Positions 41,184 through 50,809 of a DNA stretch of 53,757 nucleotides are shown piece by piece (position 1 is the first letter of the stretch; every line of letters starts with the position of its first letter). The notes under the pieces were generated by a model. It had not been told where the DNA came from. It did not search any database and was given only the letters and a program-made list of their open reading frames with translations. The position numbers and the translations under genes were made by a program. Source of the stretch: Acidobacteriota bacterium (GTDB taxonomy: Bacteria; Acidobacteriota; Thermoanaerobaculia; Thermoanaerobaculales; Sulfomarinibacteraceae); contig WGCW01000152.1 of NCBI GenBank assembly GCA_015493585.1, forward strand, positions 1 to 53,757. Reading direction: 5' to 3'.

Positions 41184-42950
41184 TCAGATCCGGATTTTGA
41201 TCTTCGCGAACAGGACGGCCAGGCGTTCCAGGAGATACTCCTCGACCGCGCGGGCGGTGGTCATTTTTAGCGCTTCACGTGCGATGTGGGCCGACTCGCG
41301 GTAGGACAGGTGACGGATGAGGTGGCGAACCACAGGAACTGCTTGCGGATTCATACTGAAGTTGGTCAGACCAAGCCCGACAAGGAGAGGCACCATCAGT
41401 GGATCTGACGCCGTTTCCCCACACATGGCAACGTCGATCCCTTCCGCAGCACCTGCAAGAATGACCTGTCGAATGAGGCGGAGAATGGCCGGATGGCTTG
41501 GCTGATACAGGTTGGCGACGAGCTCGTTCGCGCGGTCTACCGCGAGTGTGTACTGGATCAGATCGTTTGTGCCAATCGAGAGGAAGTCCGCTTCCTGGGC
41601 AAGCTCGGTGGCCATCATTGCTGCAGAAGGCACCTCGACCATGGCCCCGAGCGGAACGTGCTCGGGTACCTCGAATCCCTCGGCCCTTAATTCTGCCGTG
41701 GTCTGCTGGACGAAGAGACGCGTTATCCGGAACTCTTCAATTCCGGAGACGAGAGGGATCATGATCCGTACACGTCCCTCGGGTTGCTCGCCAGCAAGGC
41801 GGAGGAGCGCACGCAGCTGCGTCCGGAAGAAATCGGGCTTCGACAGGCATAGGCGAATCCCGCGGAGTCCAAGCACAGGATTGGTCTCTGGATTTCCGAT
41901 GATATCGTGGGCGAGCTTTTTTCCACCAAGGTCAAAGGTACGAATCGTTACGGGACGGGGCGCCATCCGCTGCACCAGGTCCCGGTAGAACCGCAGATGG
42001 TCCATCTCGGATGGAAGCGCTGGGCTCATCTTCATGTAGAGGAATTCTGAGCGATGTAGGCCAATCCCGTCGACGTTCCAGCGGTTCGCGAGATCGACTT
42101 CAACCGGAAGATCCACATTGGCAAGGAGCCTCAGCTTCCGGCCGTCTCGCGTGACCGCTGGAAGGTCCCGAACGTGCAGGAGCTGCGCTTGTTGCTCGTG
42201 ATAATTCCGCCTCTTTGACTCGTAGGCGTGAATCTCGGCGGTATCGGGGTCAAAGATGATCTTTCCTTCGAATGCATCCAGGGCAACGAGCTGCGATTCC
42301 ATGGCTTCGTGGCATGCGTTGTGAAGCCCCACAGCCGTTGGAATTCCAAATGAACGGGCGATAATCGTCGTGTGAGAGCTCGGCCCGCCCATTTCGAGGG
42401 CGAACCCAAGAATCTTGTCGAGCGGAAGCTGCACCGCCAAGGAGGGCGGGAGCTCGTCTGCGACGAGCACGACAGGTTCTTTCAGATCGTTGAGGCGATC
42501 GATGTCTTGACCTTGGAGCATGCGAAGAATCTGAGTGGCGACATCGAGAAAATCCAGGCGGCGATCGGCAAAATAGAGGTCGCCGAGATTTTCAAAACGG
42601 GCAACCACATTCGCGACGACCTGTTCGAGCGCCCACTCCGCGTTGACGTGCTCCGAACGGATGATCTCCTCAACGGGTGAGGAAATGGCCGGGTCTTGAG
42701 CAATCAAACGGTGCGCCTCAAAGATGGCCGCATATTCATGGCCCAACGTCTTCTCTGCGCGCGCCTGATTCCGCTTGATTCGGGATACGACAGCTTCAAC
42801 GGCGCGATGAAACCGCGCGATCTCTTCATCGATCTTGTCCGCGGCAAGCGGAATTCTCAACGCCGGGATCGGCCTTGTTTCTTGGACAACAGCCTTGCCG
42901 ATTGCGATGCCTGGGCTGACGCCCGATCCCGTAATCTCCTTCCGGCTCAT
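41184..42950 (-). CDS. ptsI: Phosphoenolpyruvate-protein phosphotransferase (PTS enzyme I)
   Basis: 588 residues. The HPr-binding and phospho-His domain has GGPSSHTTIIARSFGIPTAVG with active His193. The C-terminal TIM-barrel PEP-binding domain has GIGLHRSEFLYM and the late motif DFLSIGTNDLIQYTLAVDRAN. It takes phosphate from PEP and passes it to HPr. Its start overlaps the ptsH stop by 4 nt. No EIIB or EIIC sugar permease is encoded in the window, so the phosphate may serve regulation through the EIIA proteins. Confidence 0.96.
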   Translation of the reverse strand: MSRKEITGSGVSPGIAIGKAVVQETRPIPALRIPLAADKIDEEIARFHRAVEAVVSRIKRNQARAEKTLGHEYAAIFEAHRLIAQDPAISSPVEEIIRSEHVNAEWALEQVVANVVARFENLGDLYFADRRLDFLDVATQILRMLQGQDIDRLNDLKEPVVLVADELPPSLAVQLPLDKILGFALEMGGPSSHTTIIARSFGIPTAVGLHNACHEAMESQLVALDAFEGKIIFDPDTAEIHAYESKRRNYHEQQAQLLHVRDLPAVTRDGRKLRLLANVDLPVEVDLANRWNVDGIGLHRSEFLYMKMSPALPSEMDHLRFYRDLVQRMAPRPVTIRTFDLGGKKLAHDIIGNPETNPVLGLRGIRLCLSKPDFFRTQLRALLRLAGEQPEGRVRIMIPLVSGIEEFRITRLFVQQTTAELRAEGFEVPEHVPLGAMVEVPSAAMMATELAQEADFLSIGTNDLIQYTLAVDRANELVANLYQPSHPAILRLIRQVILAGAAEGIDVAMCGETASDPLMVPLLVGLGLTNFSMNPQAVPVVRHLIRHLSYRESAHIAREALKMTTARAVEEYLLERLAVLFAKIKIRI

Positions 42951-43216
42951 TCCGGTTCCCCAAACTTGTTGGTGATCAGCTCGATCAAGGTACGTACGGC
43001 GTCGCCATCGTCCTCTCCATCTGCAATTATTGTGATGTGTGTTCCTTTCGAGGCTGCCAAGGTCAAGAGGCCAAGAATCGACTTGGCGTTGACCTCTTCG
43101 TCGTTCGCCCGGATGACGATCGACGAGCTAAATTGATTCGCCGTATGAACGACCTTGGCGGCCGCCCGGGCGTGAAGTCCGAGCTTGTTGACGATCACAG
43201 TGTCTTGCCGTTTCAT
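42947..43216 (-). CDS. ptsH: HPr phosphocarrier protein
   Basis: 89 residues, normal size. His15 in LGLHARAA is the PEP-dependent phosphorylation site. Ser46 lies in NAKSILGLLTLAASKG, the sequence recognised by HPr kinase, and both are at canonical numbering. An HPr kinase is encoded four genes upstream, so dual control (His-P for phosphotransfer, Ser-P for repression) is likely. The ptsH-ptsI overlap implies coupled translation. Confidence 0.96.
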   Translation of the reverse strand: MKRQDTVIVNKLGLHARAAAKVVHTANQFSSSIVIRANDEEVNAKSILGLLTLAASKGTHITIIADGEDDGDAVRTLIELITNKFGEPE

Positions 43217-43224
43217 AACGTTTC

Positions 43225-43665
43225 CTATTCCTTGGGATCATCCTTCTTGGAACTCCGGCTCGTCCGCAGAAAGTCACTGGCCACATGGATGCTCTTTTGT
43301 CCGGCCGCCACGGCCCGTTCTGCCATCTCATGGACCGTGATGCTACGGCCCCGCAACGTACCGAGGCGCAACAGCATTGGCAAGTTTGCACCGGTGACGA
43401 CTTCAATCTTGTCTGGCTCCATACGTGGCAGCGCGATATTGGTCGCTGTGCCTCCGAACATGTCTGTCAAGACGAGCACCCCATCGCCATCCTTCTGCAT
43501 TTGTTTGAGATGGTGCTCGAGCTGTTGTGCGGCATCGCCAGAATCGACGTCCCACGGCAGCGTCAGTGCTGCTGAGCTTTCACCGAGATGTGGGTCGATC
43601 CGGCTCGCCGCTTCCAACAAGTGGAGCGCCAAATCACCGTGCGATAAAACGAGAATAGAAATCAT
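43225..43665 (-). CDS. PTS EIIA of the mannose family
   Basis: 146 residues from the ATG after GGAGGTATCC, although the frame stays open further upstream. His9 in VLSHGDLA is the phosphorylation site, and VLVLTDMFGGTATNIAL is the family signature. Normally it delivers phosphate to a ManX/EIIB, yet no EIIBCD genes are here. In such operons of Acidobacteriota and Deltaproteobacteria-like genomes the protein is thought to serve regulation. It overlaps rapZ by 4 nt. Confidence 0.92.
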   Translation of the reverse strand: MISILVLSHGDLALHLLEAASRIDPHLGESSAALTLPWDVDSGDAAQQLEHHLKQMQKDGDGVLVLTDMFGGTATNIALPRMEPDKIEVVTGANLPMLLRLGTLRGRSITVHEMAERAVAAGQKSIHVASDFLRTSRSSKKDDPKE

Positions 43666-44537
43666 GGATACCTCCATCGGTCCTTGTCCCGATGAACGAG
43701 CGTCACAACATAACCTGCCTTCTGAATTCTCTGCGCGAGCCGTGTTGCCACGAAGACAGAACGATGCCTCCCGCCCGTGCATCCAAGCGCGATCGTCAGA
43801 GAGGTTTTGAGCTCTGCTCCATATTTCGGGAGGAGGTCAAGGGTGAATTGGGACATCTCATCGATGGCAGTCGCAACCTCGGCAAACCCATCCAACCACG
43901 AGGACACCTCCGGGCTGTCCCCCGGCAGTGCGCGAAGGCCTGGCACAAAATATGGGTTTGGGAGGAACCGCACATCAAAGACCAGGCTCGCGGTTGGAGG
44001 CACGCCTTGAAGATAGGAGAAACTTTCGATATGGAGCGACATCAGCTCACGCGGATCATCGATGCCCCCGAGGCTCAACGCCTGCCTTCTCAGCTCATGC
44101 GGATTGAGCCCGGTTGAGTCAATCACAACATTTGCCAGCGCCCGAATCTTTTCAAGCCGGTGACGTTCTTCGAAGATCGCTTCTTCGAGGTTGAGACTTC
44201 TCAGAGGATGCGGCCGCCGCGCGATTGAATACCTTTGCAGGAGGACCGACGGGGCTGCCTCGACAAAAATAAGGCGGAGGTTTCCCCATTTCTCGACCGC
44301 CTCGTGGTAGATCGAGGGAAAATGGGCGGCGAAACCCTCGGCGCGCACGTCAAGGACCACGACCAGCTTCTCGAGGTGCGTTGCGCTGTGCTCAAACAAC
44401 TGGGGAAGAAGCTCCAGAGGAATGTTGTCAACACAGAGGTAGCCGATATCTTCCAGCGCGCGGCTCAGAACGCTTTTCCCCGAGCCAGAGAGCCCTGTGA
44501 TGACAAACGGTCCATGAAATTCCCGGTTATTCCTCAT
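43662..44537 (-). CDS. rapZ: RNase adapter protein RapZ (YvcJ family)
   Basis: 291 residues from the ATG at 44537 (overlapping the hprK stop region); an upstream in-frame start at 44579 would add 14 residues and lacks an RBS. The P-loop GLSGSGKS is at residues 15-22. The C-terminal half has the family motifs DVRFLPNPYFVPGLR and GCTGGRHRSVFVATRLA. In Proteobacteria it controls glucosamine-6-phosphate synthase via small RNAs; elsewhere its role is unclear. Adjacent to hprK and ptsH, as in many genomes. Confidence 0.94.
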   Translation of the reverse strand: MRNNREFHGPFVITGLSGSGKSVLSRALEDIGYLCVDNIPLELLPQLFEHSATHLEKLVVVLDVRAEGFAAHFPSIYHEAVEKWGNLRLIFVEAAPSVLLQRYSIARRPHPLRSLNLEEAIFEERHRLEKIRALANVVIDSTGLNPHELRRQALSLGGIDDPRELMSLHIESFSYLQGVPPTASLVFDVRFLPNPYFVPGLRALPGDSPEVSSWLDGFAEVATAIDEMSQFTLDLLPKYGAELKTSLTIALGCTGGRHRSVFVATRLAQRIQKAGYVVTLVHRDKDRWRYP

Positions 44538-45534
44538 TGGCTGGAGACTCTCCCGGCGAGGCGGACTGCGCCCTTTCATCGACCGAGTTGAGGAACATCC
44601 GTTCGTCGTCGACCCCCCTCTGAGCTAGGAGGCACTTCCGGACAGCCGTTTCCACCATGATCGCGACATCTCGACCCGGAGCAACTGCCATCCGGTACAG
44701 CGGGATCTCCTGGCCAAGGACTTCTTCCGTCTGGGTCCAGGCCCCCCCATGATCCATCAATCCCTCCCGCCAGCTCCGCTCCATCGCCCGCACCTCGTCG
44801 TTCAGCTTCATCAGCCGGATGACGAGGGATACGCCAACGCTCGGGGACGTCGCCGTCATGCCAAAATGTTTTCTCACGTCAATGATCCCAACGCCCCGAA
44901 GTTCGAGGAAGTTCTCAAGGCGGGGATGCGGCATGCCAACGAGCCCATGTCCATGGGTTCGTTTGAGAACGACGATATCATCTGCAACCAGACGATGGCC
45001 GCGATACACCAACTCCAACGCGCACTCGCTCTTCCCAATACCCGCTTCACCGAGGATCAACGTGCCCAGTGAGTACACCTCAACAAGCACGCCATGAAGC
45101 TGCACCTGAGGCGCCAGGCGGTCTTCGAGATACAGGGAGATCAATGAGATGACCTGAGACGTTGGATGTTCCGTCAGGAGGAATGGCACGCCTTTCGCAT
45201 GGCAATACGCGAGAACCTCCTGCGATGGCCGCAAACCCTTTGCGGCCACTATTGCCGGAAGCTTCTTCTCGATGAGCCGCTCGAACCGCGACAGTGCTTC
45301 ATTTGGCGGGAGAGTCGCCAGATAGTCAAACTCCGATTGCCCAACAATCTGCAAACGTCCTGCTTTGACATATGGGAAGTACCCGGCCAACGCGAGACCT
45401 GGTTTCTGGATCCGAGGATTTGTGATGACGTTACGATCCAGGAATTCCTCTCCCGCCAGTAACTGCAAATGAAGAGGCTGCAACTGCGGGGCTTCCAGGA
45501 GCGACCTCACTGGGACGGGGGGCTGTTCCTTCAC
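44527..45534 (-). CDS. hprK: HPr kinase/phosphorylase
   Basis: 335 residues. The N-terminal domain (1-130) is followed by the catalytic domain with HG at 147-148, Walker A GEAGIGKS at 162-169, and the signature LELRGVGIIDVRKHFG around residues 208-223. It phosphorylates Ser46 of HPr using ATP and removes it when phosphate is high. Its start overlaps the ptsN stop by 4 nt. Presence in a diderm with rapZ and an EIIA(Man) points to a regulatory PTS. Confidence 0.95.
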   Translation of the reverse strand: MKEQPPVPVRSLLEAPQLQPLHLQLLAGEEFLDRNVITNPRIQKPGLALAGYFPYVKAGRLQIVGQSEFDYLATLPPNEALSRFERLIEKKLPAIVAAKGLRPSQEVLAYCHAKGVPFLLTEHPTSQVISLISLYLEDRLAPQVQLHGVLVEVYSLGTLILGEAGIGKSECALELVYRGHRLVADDIVVLKRTHGHGLVGMPHPRLENFLELRGVGIIDVRKHFGMTATSPSVGVSLVIRLMKLNDEVRAMERSWREGLMDHGGAWTQTEEVLGQEIPLYRMAVAPGRDVAIMVETAVRKCLLAQRGVDDERMFLNSVDERAQSASPGESPANEE

Positions 45535-45995
45535 AGGCCTTCGACCTCGGCAGCATGCCGGACGACGGCGACCAGATCTTCTGCACTCTCAGCAGCCAGA
45601 ATAGCCTTGCGAGATTCCTCCCGCTTCAGAATGCGGGCAATTTGCGAGAGGGTTTGCAAATGAGCTGCCGGTTGATCCGGCGGAGAAAGCACAACGAACA
45701 TGAATACGACCGGTTCCCCATCGACAGCGTGAAAATCAACCCCCTCTGGAAACGTTGCGATAACCAGTTGGATCTCAGTGATACCATGAAGCTTACAGTG
45801 GGGAATGGCGAATCCGTGACCGACGCCGGTAGACCCCAGCTCCTCGCGCTCCAGCAGCGCCTGAATGATATTCTCAGGGGGAAGGCCAAGATCCCCGGAG
45901 ATTTTTTCAGCGATCGTCGAAAGCGCACTGTGGGCATCGGGGGCTGACAGACCCAAGAAAATACGTTCGGGATGAATGAGCTGTTGCAGTTTCAT
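45531..45995 (-). CDS. ptsN: PTS EIIA of the nitrogen/fructose family (PtsN-like)
   Basis: 154 residues with TGVGHGFAIPHCKL, giving active His66, the phosphorylation site of the PtsN/EIIA(Fru) family. The ATG overlaps the stop of hpf (ATGA) and its stop overlaps hprK. Together with sigma-54 and HPF in the same operon this is the classical rpoN-hpf-ptsN set, which in enterobacteria controls nitrogen and K+ responses. No GAF regulator PtsP is present; ptsI is the likely phosphate source. Confidence 0.93.
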   Translation of the reverse strand: MKLQQLIHPERIFLGLSAPDAHSALSTIAEKISGDLGLPPENIIQALLEREELGSTGVGHGFAIPHCKLHGITEIQLVIATFPEGVDFHAVDGEPVVFMFVVLSPPDQPAAHLQTLSQIARILKREESRKAILAAESAEDLVAVVRHAAEVEGL

Positions 45996-46543
45996 CAGAG
46001 CTCTGGAGTAATCAGACCGAGGTTACCGTCGCGCCGTTTGTATAACACGTTGACCCGGCTACTCACCGCATTCAGGAAGACAATGAAGCCATCCCGGGAT
46101 TTCCCGAGTTGCAGCATGGCCTCCTCGATGGTCATTGGTTTGACCTCAATCGTCGTTGTCGTGACGATCTTCGGTTGCCCAGAGGCGACCGAATCCGGAG
46201 CCAGGACGTCGATGCTCCAGTCAGGCGCCTGTACCGGTTCGGCCGGTTGACGTTTTCTTCCCTTTAACTTGGTCTTGGCCTTCCTGGCCTGAATTTCAAG
46301 CTTGTCGATAGCATCTTGCACCGCGGCCAGAAGATCTTTATTTTGGGACGTGGCGCGAGCATCGAAGTCTTTCCCGTTGATCAGCAGATCGACCACGTAA
46401 AGGTGTCGCTCCTGGGTGAATTCGGCCCGGATATCGAGGATCTGCTTGAAATACTTCTCCAGCTTGGCAAGTTTCTTCTCGGTGAATTGCTTGGTTTTAT
46501 CGCTGAGCTCAACTTTACGTGCGATGTACTCGATGTTCATCAT
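45995..46543 (-). CDS. hpf: Ribosome hibernation promoting factor, long form
   Basis: 182 residues from the ATG after AGGGGGGAAC. The N-terminal S30AE domain (MNIEYIARKVELSD, then HLYVVDLLINGKDFDARA) binds the 30S subunit. The C-terminal part (residues about 125-182, IEVKPMTIEEAMLQLGKSRDGFIVFLN) is the dimerisation domain of the long HPF type, which forms 100S ribosomes alone. It lies 22 nt after rpoN and overlaps ptsN. Confidence 0.94.
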   Translation of the reverse strand: MMNIEYIARKVELSDKTKQFTEKKLAKLEKYFKQILDIRAEFTQERHLYVVDLLINGKDFDARATSQNKDLLAAVQDAIDKLEIQARKAKTKLKGRKRQPAEPVQAPDWSIDVLAPDSVASGQPKIVTTTTIEVKPMTIEEAMLQLGKSRDGFIVFLNAVSSRVNVLYKRRDGNLGLITPEL

Positions 46544-46565
46544 GTTCCCCCCTTTTACGACAACA

Positions 46566-48068
46566 TTAAAGAGCTCGCTTCCGCTTGTCCGATGAAAGAA
46601 GACCCAGCTCTTCTCGATACTTGGCCACTGTACGGCGCGCCAGCCGGATCCCTTCACGTTGCAACATCTTCATGATAGCCGAATCTGAAAGCGGCTTCGC
46701 AGGATCTTCCTCCTGAATCATCTTCCGTATCCGCTCCTTGACGACCAAGGAAGATACGTTCTCGCCCCTAGCCGAATCAACACCGGAGTGGAAGAAGAAC
46801 TTCATCGGGTAAAGCCCCTGCGGTGTCGACATGTACTTGTTGGTGACCACTCGAGACACGGTCGATTCGTGCATGCCGATATCCTCGGCAACTTGGCGCA
46901 ACACCATCGGCCGGAGCGCCTCGATTCCGTGATCCAGGAACCCTCGTTGAAACCGTACAATGCTTTCTGCGACTTTGTAGATCGTTCGCTGCCGCTGGTC
47001 GATGCTCTTCATCAGCCAGACGGCGTTTTTCATCTTGTCTTTCAGGTAGGCGCTCGCGTTTCTGTCGAGGGTGCCACTCTGCAGCAGCCTCAGATAGCGG
47101 GAGCTCATCCTGAGCCGGGGCATCCCGTCATCGTTCAGGAAGATCTTGTACTCATTGCCAACCTTCCGGACGTACACGTCGGGCTCGACAAAGACGTTCC
47201 TCTCCGTGCCATATTTTTGGCCGGGCTTGAGCTCCAGCCTTCGAATGACATCGACAAGCGCCTGCAACCCTGGCCGGTCGAGCGAGAGCGCCTTCGAGAT
47301 TTCGTTCCACCTCTGATGAAGGAGGTCATCCCAGTGCTCGGAGATCAATTTTTCGGCCAGATGAAGGAGCTCGCGCTCATTCTCATCCGGCGATGCTTCC
47401 TGGATCAGGTAATCGACTTGGAGCAGGAGGGCCTCCTGCGTGTTTCGGGCTCCGATTCCCGGCGGATCGAGCGAACGCACCACGGACATCGCATGCTGGA
47501 CCGTTGTAAGGTCGGCCCCGGTAGCCTGGGCGATCTCTTCATCGTTGACCTGGATGAACCCGTTTTCGTCCAGATTACCAATGATAAATTCCCCGACGTC
47601 GGCAACTTCCCTCGAACAATTGGCCAGATGAAGCTGCCAAATCAAATGATCGTACAGACCTGAGGACGCGGCCAGCATCGTCTCGATCGGATCACGATGG
47701 TCATCGCTACCGATCGAGGAAGCGCCCTCAGTTGGGGACCCACCGACGTAGTCCGCGAAAAACGCTTCGACATCGATATCCCCGTACGATTCCTCCTCCG
47801 TCGGGAGTGCCTCGCCGGCATCATCGGATGTTCCGAGGGCTTCCCCGCCCTCGCCGCTCTCATCGCTCCCCTCTTCCGGCTTTGAGAGCTCCTGAAGCTC
47901 CTCGTCCTCAGCCTCGACCTCCAACATCGGGTTGGCGAGGATCTCCTGGCTGAGCGTTTGCTCCAGCTCGATCCGTGACAGAAGCAACAACTTGATCGCC
48001 TGTTGGAGCGACGGCGTCATAACAAGACGCTGGCTGAGCTTCATACGGAGTTGTTGTTCGAGCGCCAT
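46566..48068 (-). CDS. rpoN: RNA polymerase sigma-54 factor
   Basis: 500 residues. Region I is Gln/Leu-rich (LEQQLRMKLSQRLVMTPSLQQAIKLLLLSRIELEQ), followed by an acidic region II, the core-binding domain, and region III with an HTH. The C-terminal RpoN box ARRTVAKYRE lies at about 477-486. It directs RNA polymerase to -24/-12 promoters that need enhancer ATPases; no such activator gene is in the window. It follows lptB by 5 nt. Confidence 0.96.
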   Translation of the reverse strand: MALEQQLRMKLSQRLVMTPSLQQAIKLLLLSRIELEQTLSQEILANPMLEVEAEDEELQELSKPEEGSDESGEGGEALGTSDDAGEALPTEEESYGDIDVEAFFADYVGGSPTEGASSIGSDDHRDPIETMLAASSGLYDHLIWQLHLANCSREVADVGEFIIGNLDENGFIQVNDEEIAQATGADLTTVQHAMSVVRSLDPPGIGARNTQEALLLQVDYLIQEASPDENERELLHLAEKLISEHWDDLLHQRWNEISKALSLDRPGLQALVDVIRRLELKPGQKYGTERNVFVEPDVYVRKVGNEYKIFLNDDGMPRLRMSSRYLRLLQSGTLDRNASAYLKDKMKNAVWLMKSIDQRQRTIYKVAESIVRFQRGFLDHGIEALRPMVLRQVAEDIGMHESTVSRVVTNKYMSTPQGLYPMKFFFHSGVDSARGENVSSLVVKERIRKMIQEEDPAKPLSDSAIMKMLQREGIRLARRTVAKYREELGLLSSDKRKRAL

Positions 48069-48073
48069 GATAT

Positions 48074-48793
48074 CTACAGCTCAAAGCTCTCCCCAAGATA
48101 GATTTCACGAACTTCATCGTTGCGTGCCAGCTCTTCTGGCAAGCCCGATGCAAAAATCTTACCATCCTTAATTATATAAGTGTGGTCGGTGATGTTCAAA
48201 GTTTCCCGGACGTTGTGGTCTGTAATGAGCACACCGATTCCAAGGGTTTTGAGCCGCCGTACGATCCGTTGTAAATCGAGCACTGCGATCGGATCAATGC
48301 CGGCAAATGGCTCGTCGAGCAAAATGAACGTTGGATCGATGGCAAGCGCCCTGGCAACCTCGAGCCGCCTTCGCTCTCCTCCAGAGAGGGTACCCGCGGG
48401 TTGCTTGCGCCGGTCGCTCAATCCGAACTCCTCGAGCAGGGCATCGACTCGTCTCATCGCCTCGTGGTGATTGGGGATGAGCGGCTGCAGGATCATCAAG
48501 ATGTTGTCTTCGACGCTGAGAGATCTGAAGGAGCTCGGTTCCTGGGGTAGGTATCCGACCCCCATCCTGGCGCGCCGGTACATCGGAAGATTCGTGATCT
48601 TGCGATCGCCGAGGAAGACATCTCCGGCCTCCGGCTGAATCAACCCAACGATCATGTAGAACGTCGTCGTCTTCCCAGCGCCGTTCGGCCCAAGCAGCCC
48701 AATGATCTCTCCAGGTGAAATCTTCAAGGAAACATCATCAACGACCCGCCGGCCCCCGTACGATTTCTTGAGGCCTTTTGCTGCAAGATCCAA
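48074..48793 (-). CDS. lptB: LPS-export ABC transporter ATPase LptB
   Basis: 239 residues with Walker [10 protein letters not shown], signature [15 protein letters not shown], Walker [14 protein letters not shown] and the H-loop TDHNVRETL. The [13 protein letters not shown]-loop region is the LptB pattern. It powers LPS extraction from the inner membrane with the fused LptFG at 34041-36533. It sits between the LptC/A-like gene (11 nt upstream) and rpoN, the common lptA-lptB-rpoN arrangement of Gram-negative bacteria. Confidence 0.95.
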   Translation of the reverse strand: MDLAAKGLKKSYGGRRVVDDVSLKISPGEIIGLLGPNGAGKTTTFYMIVGLIQPEAGDVFLGDRKITNLPMYRRARMGVGYLPQEPSSFRSLSVEDNILMILQPLIPNHHEAMRRVDALLEEFGLSDRRKQPAGTLSGGERRRLEVARALAIDPTFILLDEPFAGIDPIAVLDLQRIVRRLKTLGIGVLITDHNVRETLNITDHTYIIKDGKIFASGLPEELARNDEVREIYLGESFEL

Positions 48794-48804
48794 AGCTTTC
48801 GGGC

Positions 48805-50802
48805 TCAGTGGGGTGCCTCCTGGTGAATGATCGTCTCGGACGGCGCGTTCTTTCCGCCCTGGACAGTGACGGTACCATCGGCCCCATTCCAGGTCAACGA
48901 AGTGCCCGTCACCACGTTACCCTGGGCATCTGTGACATGAACTTCCTTGCCCTTCAACGTCATGACTTTGCTTGGCAGATCGAAGTGGGCGTCGTCACCG
49001 GACATCCGCCTGTGCTCTGTCAAATCCACGACATCGACGTTGCCTGTGGCGTCGACCGTTTCAACGTTATCGTGCTGGTCGAAGTGAATGGTCAGAACGG
49101 AGGCCGACAGGATGCGTTGGTGATCCGAGTAGCGCACATCTCCTTTGTAGACGGCGACCCTCGAATGTCTTTCGTAGTGGAGCGATCTCGCAACGATCGA
49201 GAGCTCGTCGGATGGTTTGAGCCCCGCTGCGCCATGCTTTCCCTTGATCTCACGCGCTGGGAAGGTTGTCCAGACGTGTCCGAGCCCGTCCAGGGTAGCC
49301 GCCGAACGGTCCGAGATGACTTCGTCGGCGAGAAGGAGCTTCCCCCCCTCCCACAACCGGGCGTTCTTCCTCAAATGAAGCAGATTGCCGCCGTGACTAA
49401 CATCGAGGGCGTCGGCGGCAAATCGAACCGGTGCCCCTGTGCTCGCCCCTGCCGAAGAGAGGAACCCCGTTCCGCGTGCTGCAAACCCCAGGACATTCCC
49501 ACGCGCATGGGCAGTCCCACCATTCTCATGTGACACTTCGATACGGTCGGCCGTAATCTGGGCCCCTTTCAAGAAGAGGGTTCCACGCACCGTCTTGTCC
49601 GTGTTCGACATCAGAATGATGCTGTTGGCCACCTTGAGCAGACGTGCCGAGGACGCCGTGGCCCGCATTTCATCGCCGGACAGCCGGACGTCACCTGCAA
49701 GCTGAATATCGCCAGGCTCACCGTTTTCGAACCACAACTTAGCCGTATGAGCCTCTCCGCTTCTCGGGGCACCCTTGGGTGGAATCTCTTCGAGACATAC
49801 GATCGGCCGGCACTCCAGGGTGACGGGGCCCGCCGTGGAGAGAACACCCCCGATCCTCCACGTTCGGAGGATCTTGAGATCGGTATTGACGGCAGACCAG
49901 ATATCGAGCTCGATCCAGCGTCCGGTCGTCGTTCCCAGCATCCGCCATGATCCAGCACGGCCGGTATGGGCCTCGATCCTCTCAATCCACGCTGTGAAAG
50001 AGGGACCAGCCGATGTGGCCGGTCCAGCTATATCGACGCCTCCGTCGAAGACGAGTTTTGAGATTCTTCCGGTCGTCCGGTCCATCCAGGCCCGGGCCGA
50101 TGGAGCCGTCACGCGGCTTCCCCTGATCTCCATAACGCAACCCGCCGGGAAGAAAACTTCTCCGGTGTTTCTGAGGTATTCCACCCGCGACGTTTTCAGC
50201 GTTGCACCAGCTTCCTGACCGATGACGACGTCTTGCTCCAGAATCAGTTTGTCACTGCTGAGGAGATAGACGGCTTTCCCTGCCCGCCCCACCATGCCAC
50301 CAAGTGAGAAAACGACGTTTGCATTTGTCATGAATGACTGTGACGCGGAATCGAGGCGTCCCCGATCGGTATCGATGAATCCGTTCTCCCCCTCGAAAGT
50401 GAGATGAACGGCTCCTTTCAGCCGTGCGTCGCGGGTTTGAGGATTGAATTGCGCGGCATCACAGGTCAGAGTTCCCTTGTGAATGCCATTCCGGTACAGC
50501 TCGAGCTGAACGCTTTGAATATCCTGCCAGCCGGATGAAAATCCGAGCGTCCGGTTCGCCTTGAGGACAAAGACCGTCTTCCCCGAAAGACTCTCAGTAA
50601 ACTCGAATCCATGGTAGACACCAACCGTGCTGCCCTTCTCCAAGTTTCCACCCACCAAAGGCGCCCCGGTTTCGACCGTGACCAGCTCAGGGTGGATCCC
50701 CCGCCGCAGACTGTGTTCCAAGATGACGCCGACAAGAATGAGTAATGCCACAATGAGCGCCAGGGTCGCCCGCCTCACGAATCGGAGAAAATGCTCAGAC
50801 AT
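48805..50802 (-). CDS. LptC-LptA-like fusion (OstA-domain LPS-export protein)
   Basis: 665 residues. A single N-terminal anchor helix ([18 protein letters not shown]) and the following beta region ([21 protein letters not shown]) match LptC. The rest holds several OstA/LptA-like beta-jelly-roll stretches: [29 protein letters not shown] near the end, and similar repeats at about 340-440 and 540-660. One polypeptide would thus span from inner-membrane anchor into the periplasmic LPS bridge. It sits 2-11 nt from accA and lptB. Separate lptA was not found. Confidence 0.85.
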   Translation of the reverse strand: MSEHFLRFVRRATLALIVALLILVGVILEHSLRRGIHPELVTVETGAPLVGGNLEKGSTVGVYHGFEFTESLSGKTVFVLKANRTLGFSSGWQDIQSVQLELYRNGIHKGTLTCDAAQFNPQTRDARLKGAVHLTFEGENGFIDTDRGRLDSASQSFMTNANVVFSLGGMVGRAGKAVYLLSSDKLILEQDVVIGQEAGATLKTSRVEYLRNTGEVFFPAGCVMEIRGSRVTAPSARAWMDRTTGRISKLVFDGGVDIAGPATSAGPSFTAWIERIEAHTGRAGSWRMLGTTTGRWIELDIWSAVNTDLKILRTWRIGGVLSTAGPVTLECRPIVCLEEIPPKGAPRSGEAHTAKLWFENGEPGDIQLAGDVRLSGDEMRATASSARLLKVANSIILMSNTDKTVRGTLFLKGAQITADRIEVSHENGGTAHARGNVLGFAARGTGFLSSAGASTGAPVRFAADALDVSHGGNLLHLRKNARLWEGGKLLLADEVISDRSAATLDGLGHVWTTFPAREIKGKHGAAGLKPSDELSIVARSLHYERHSRVAVYKGDVRYSDHQRILSASVLTIHFDQHDNVETVDATGNVDVVDLTEHRRMSGDDAHFDLPSKVMTLKGKEVHVTDAQGNVVTGTSLTWNGADGTVTVQGGKNAPSETIIHQEAPH

Positions 50803-50809
50803 CGTTCGC

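Noticed and set aside
45184-45199. Sigma-54-like TGGCACG-N4-TCGCA
   Set aside because: It lies inside hprK on the antisense strand with no gene downstream in that direction.
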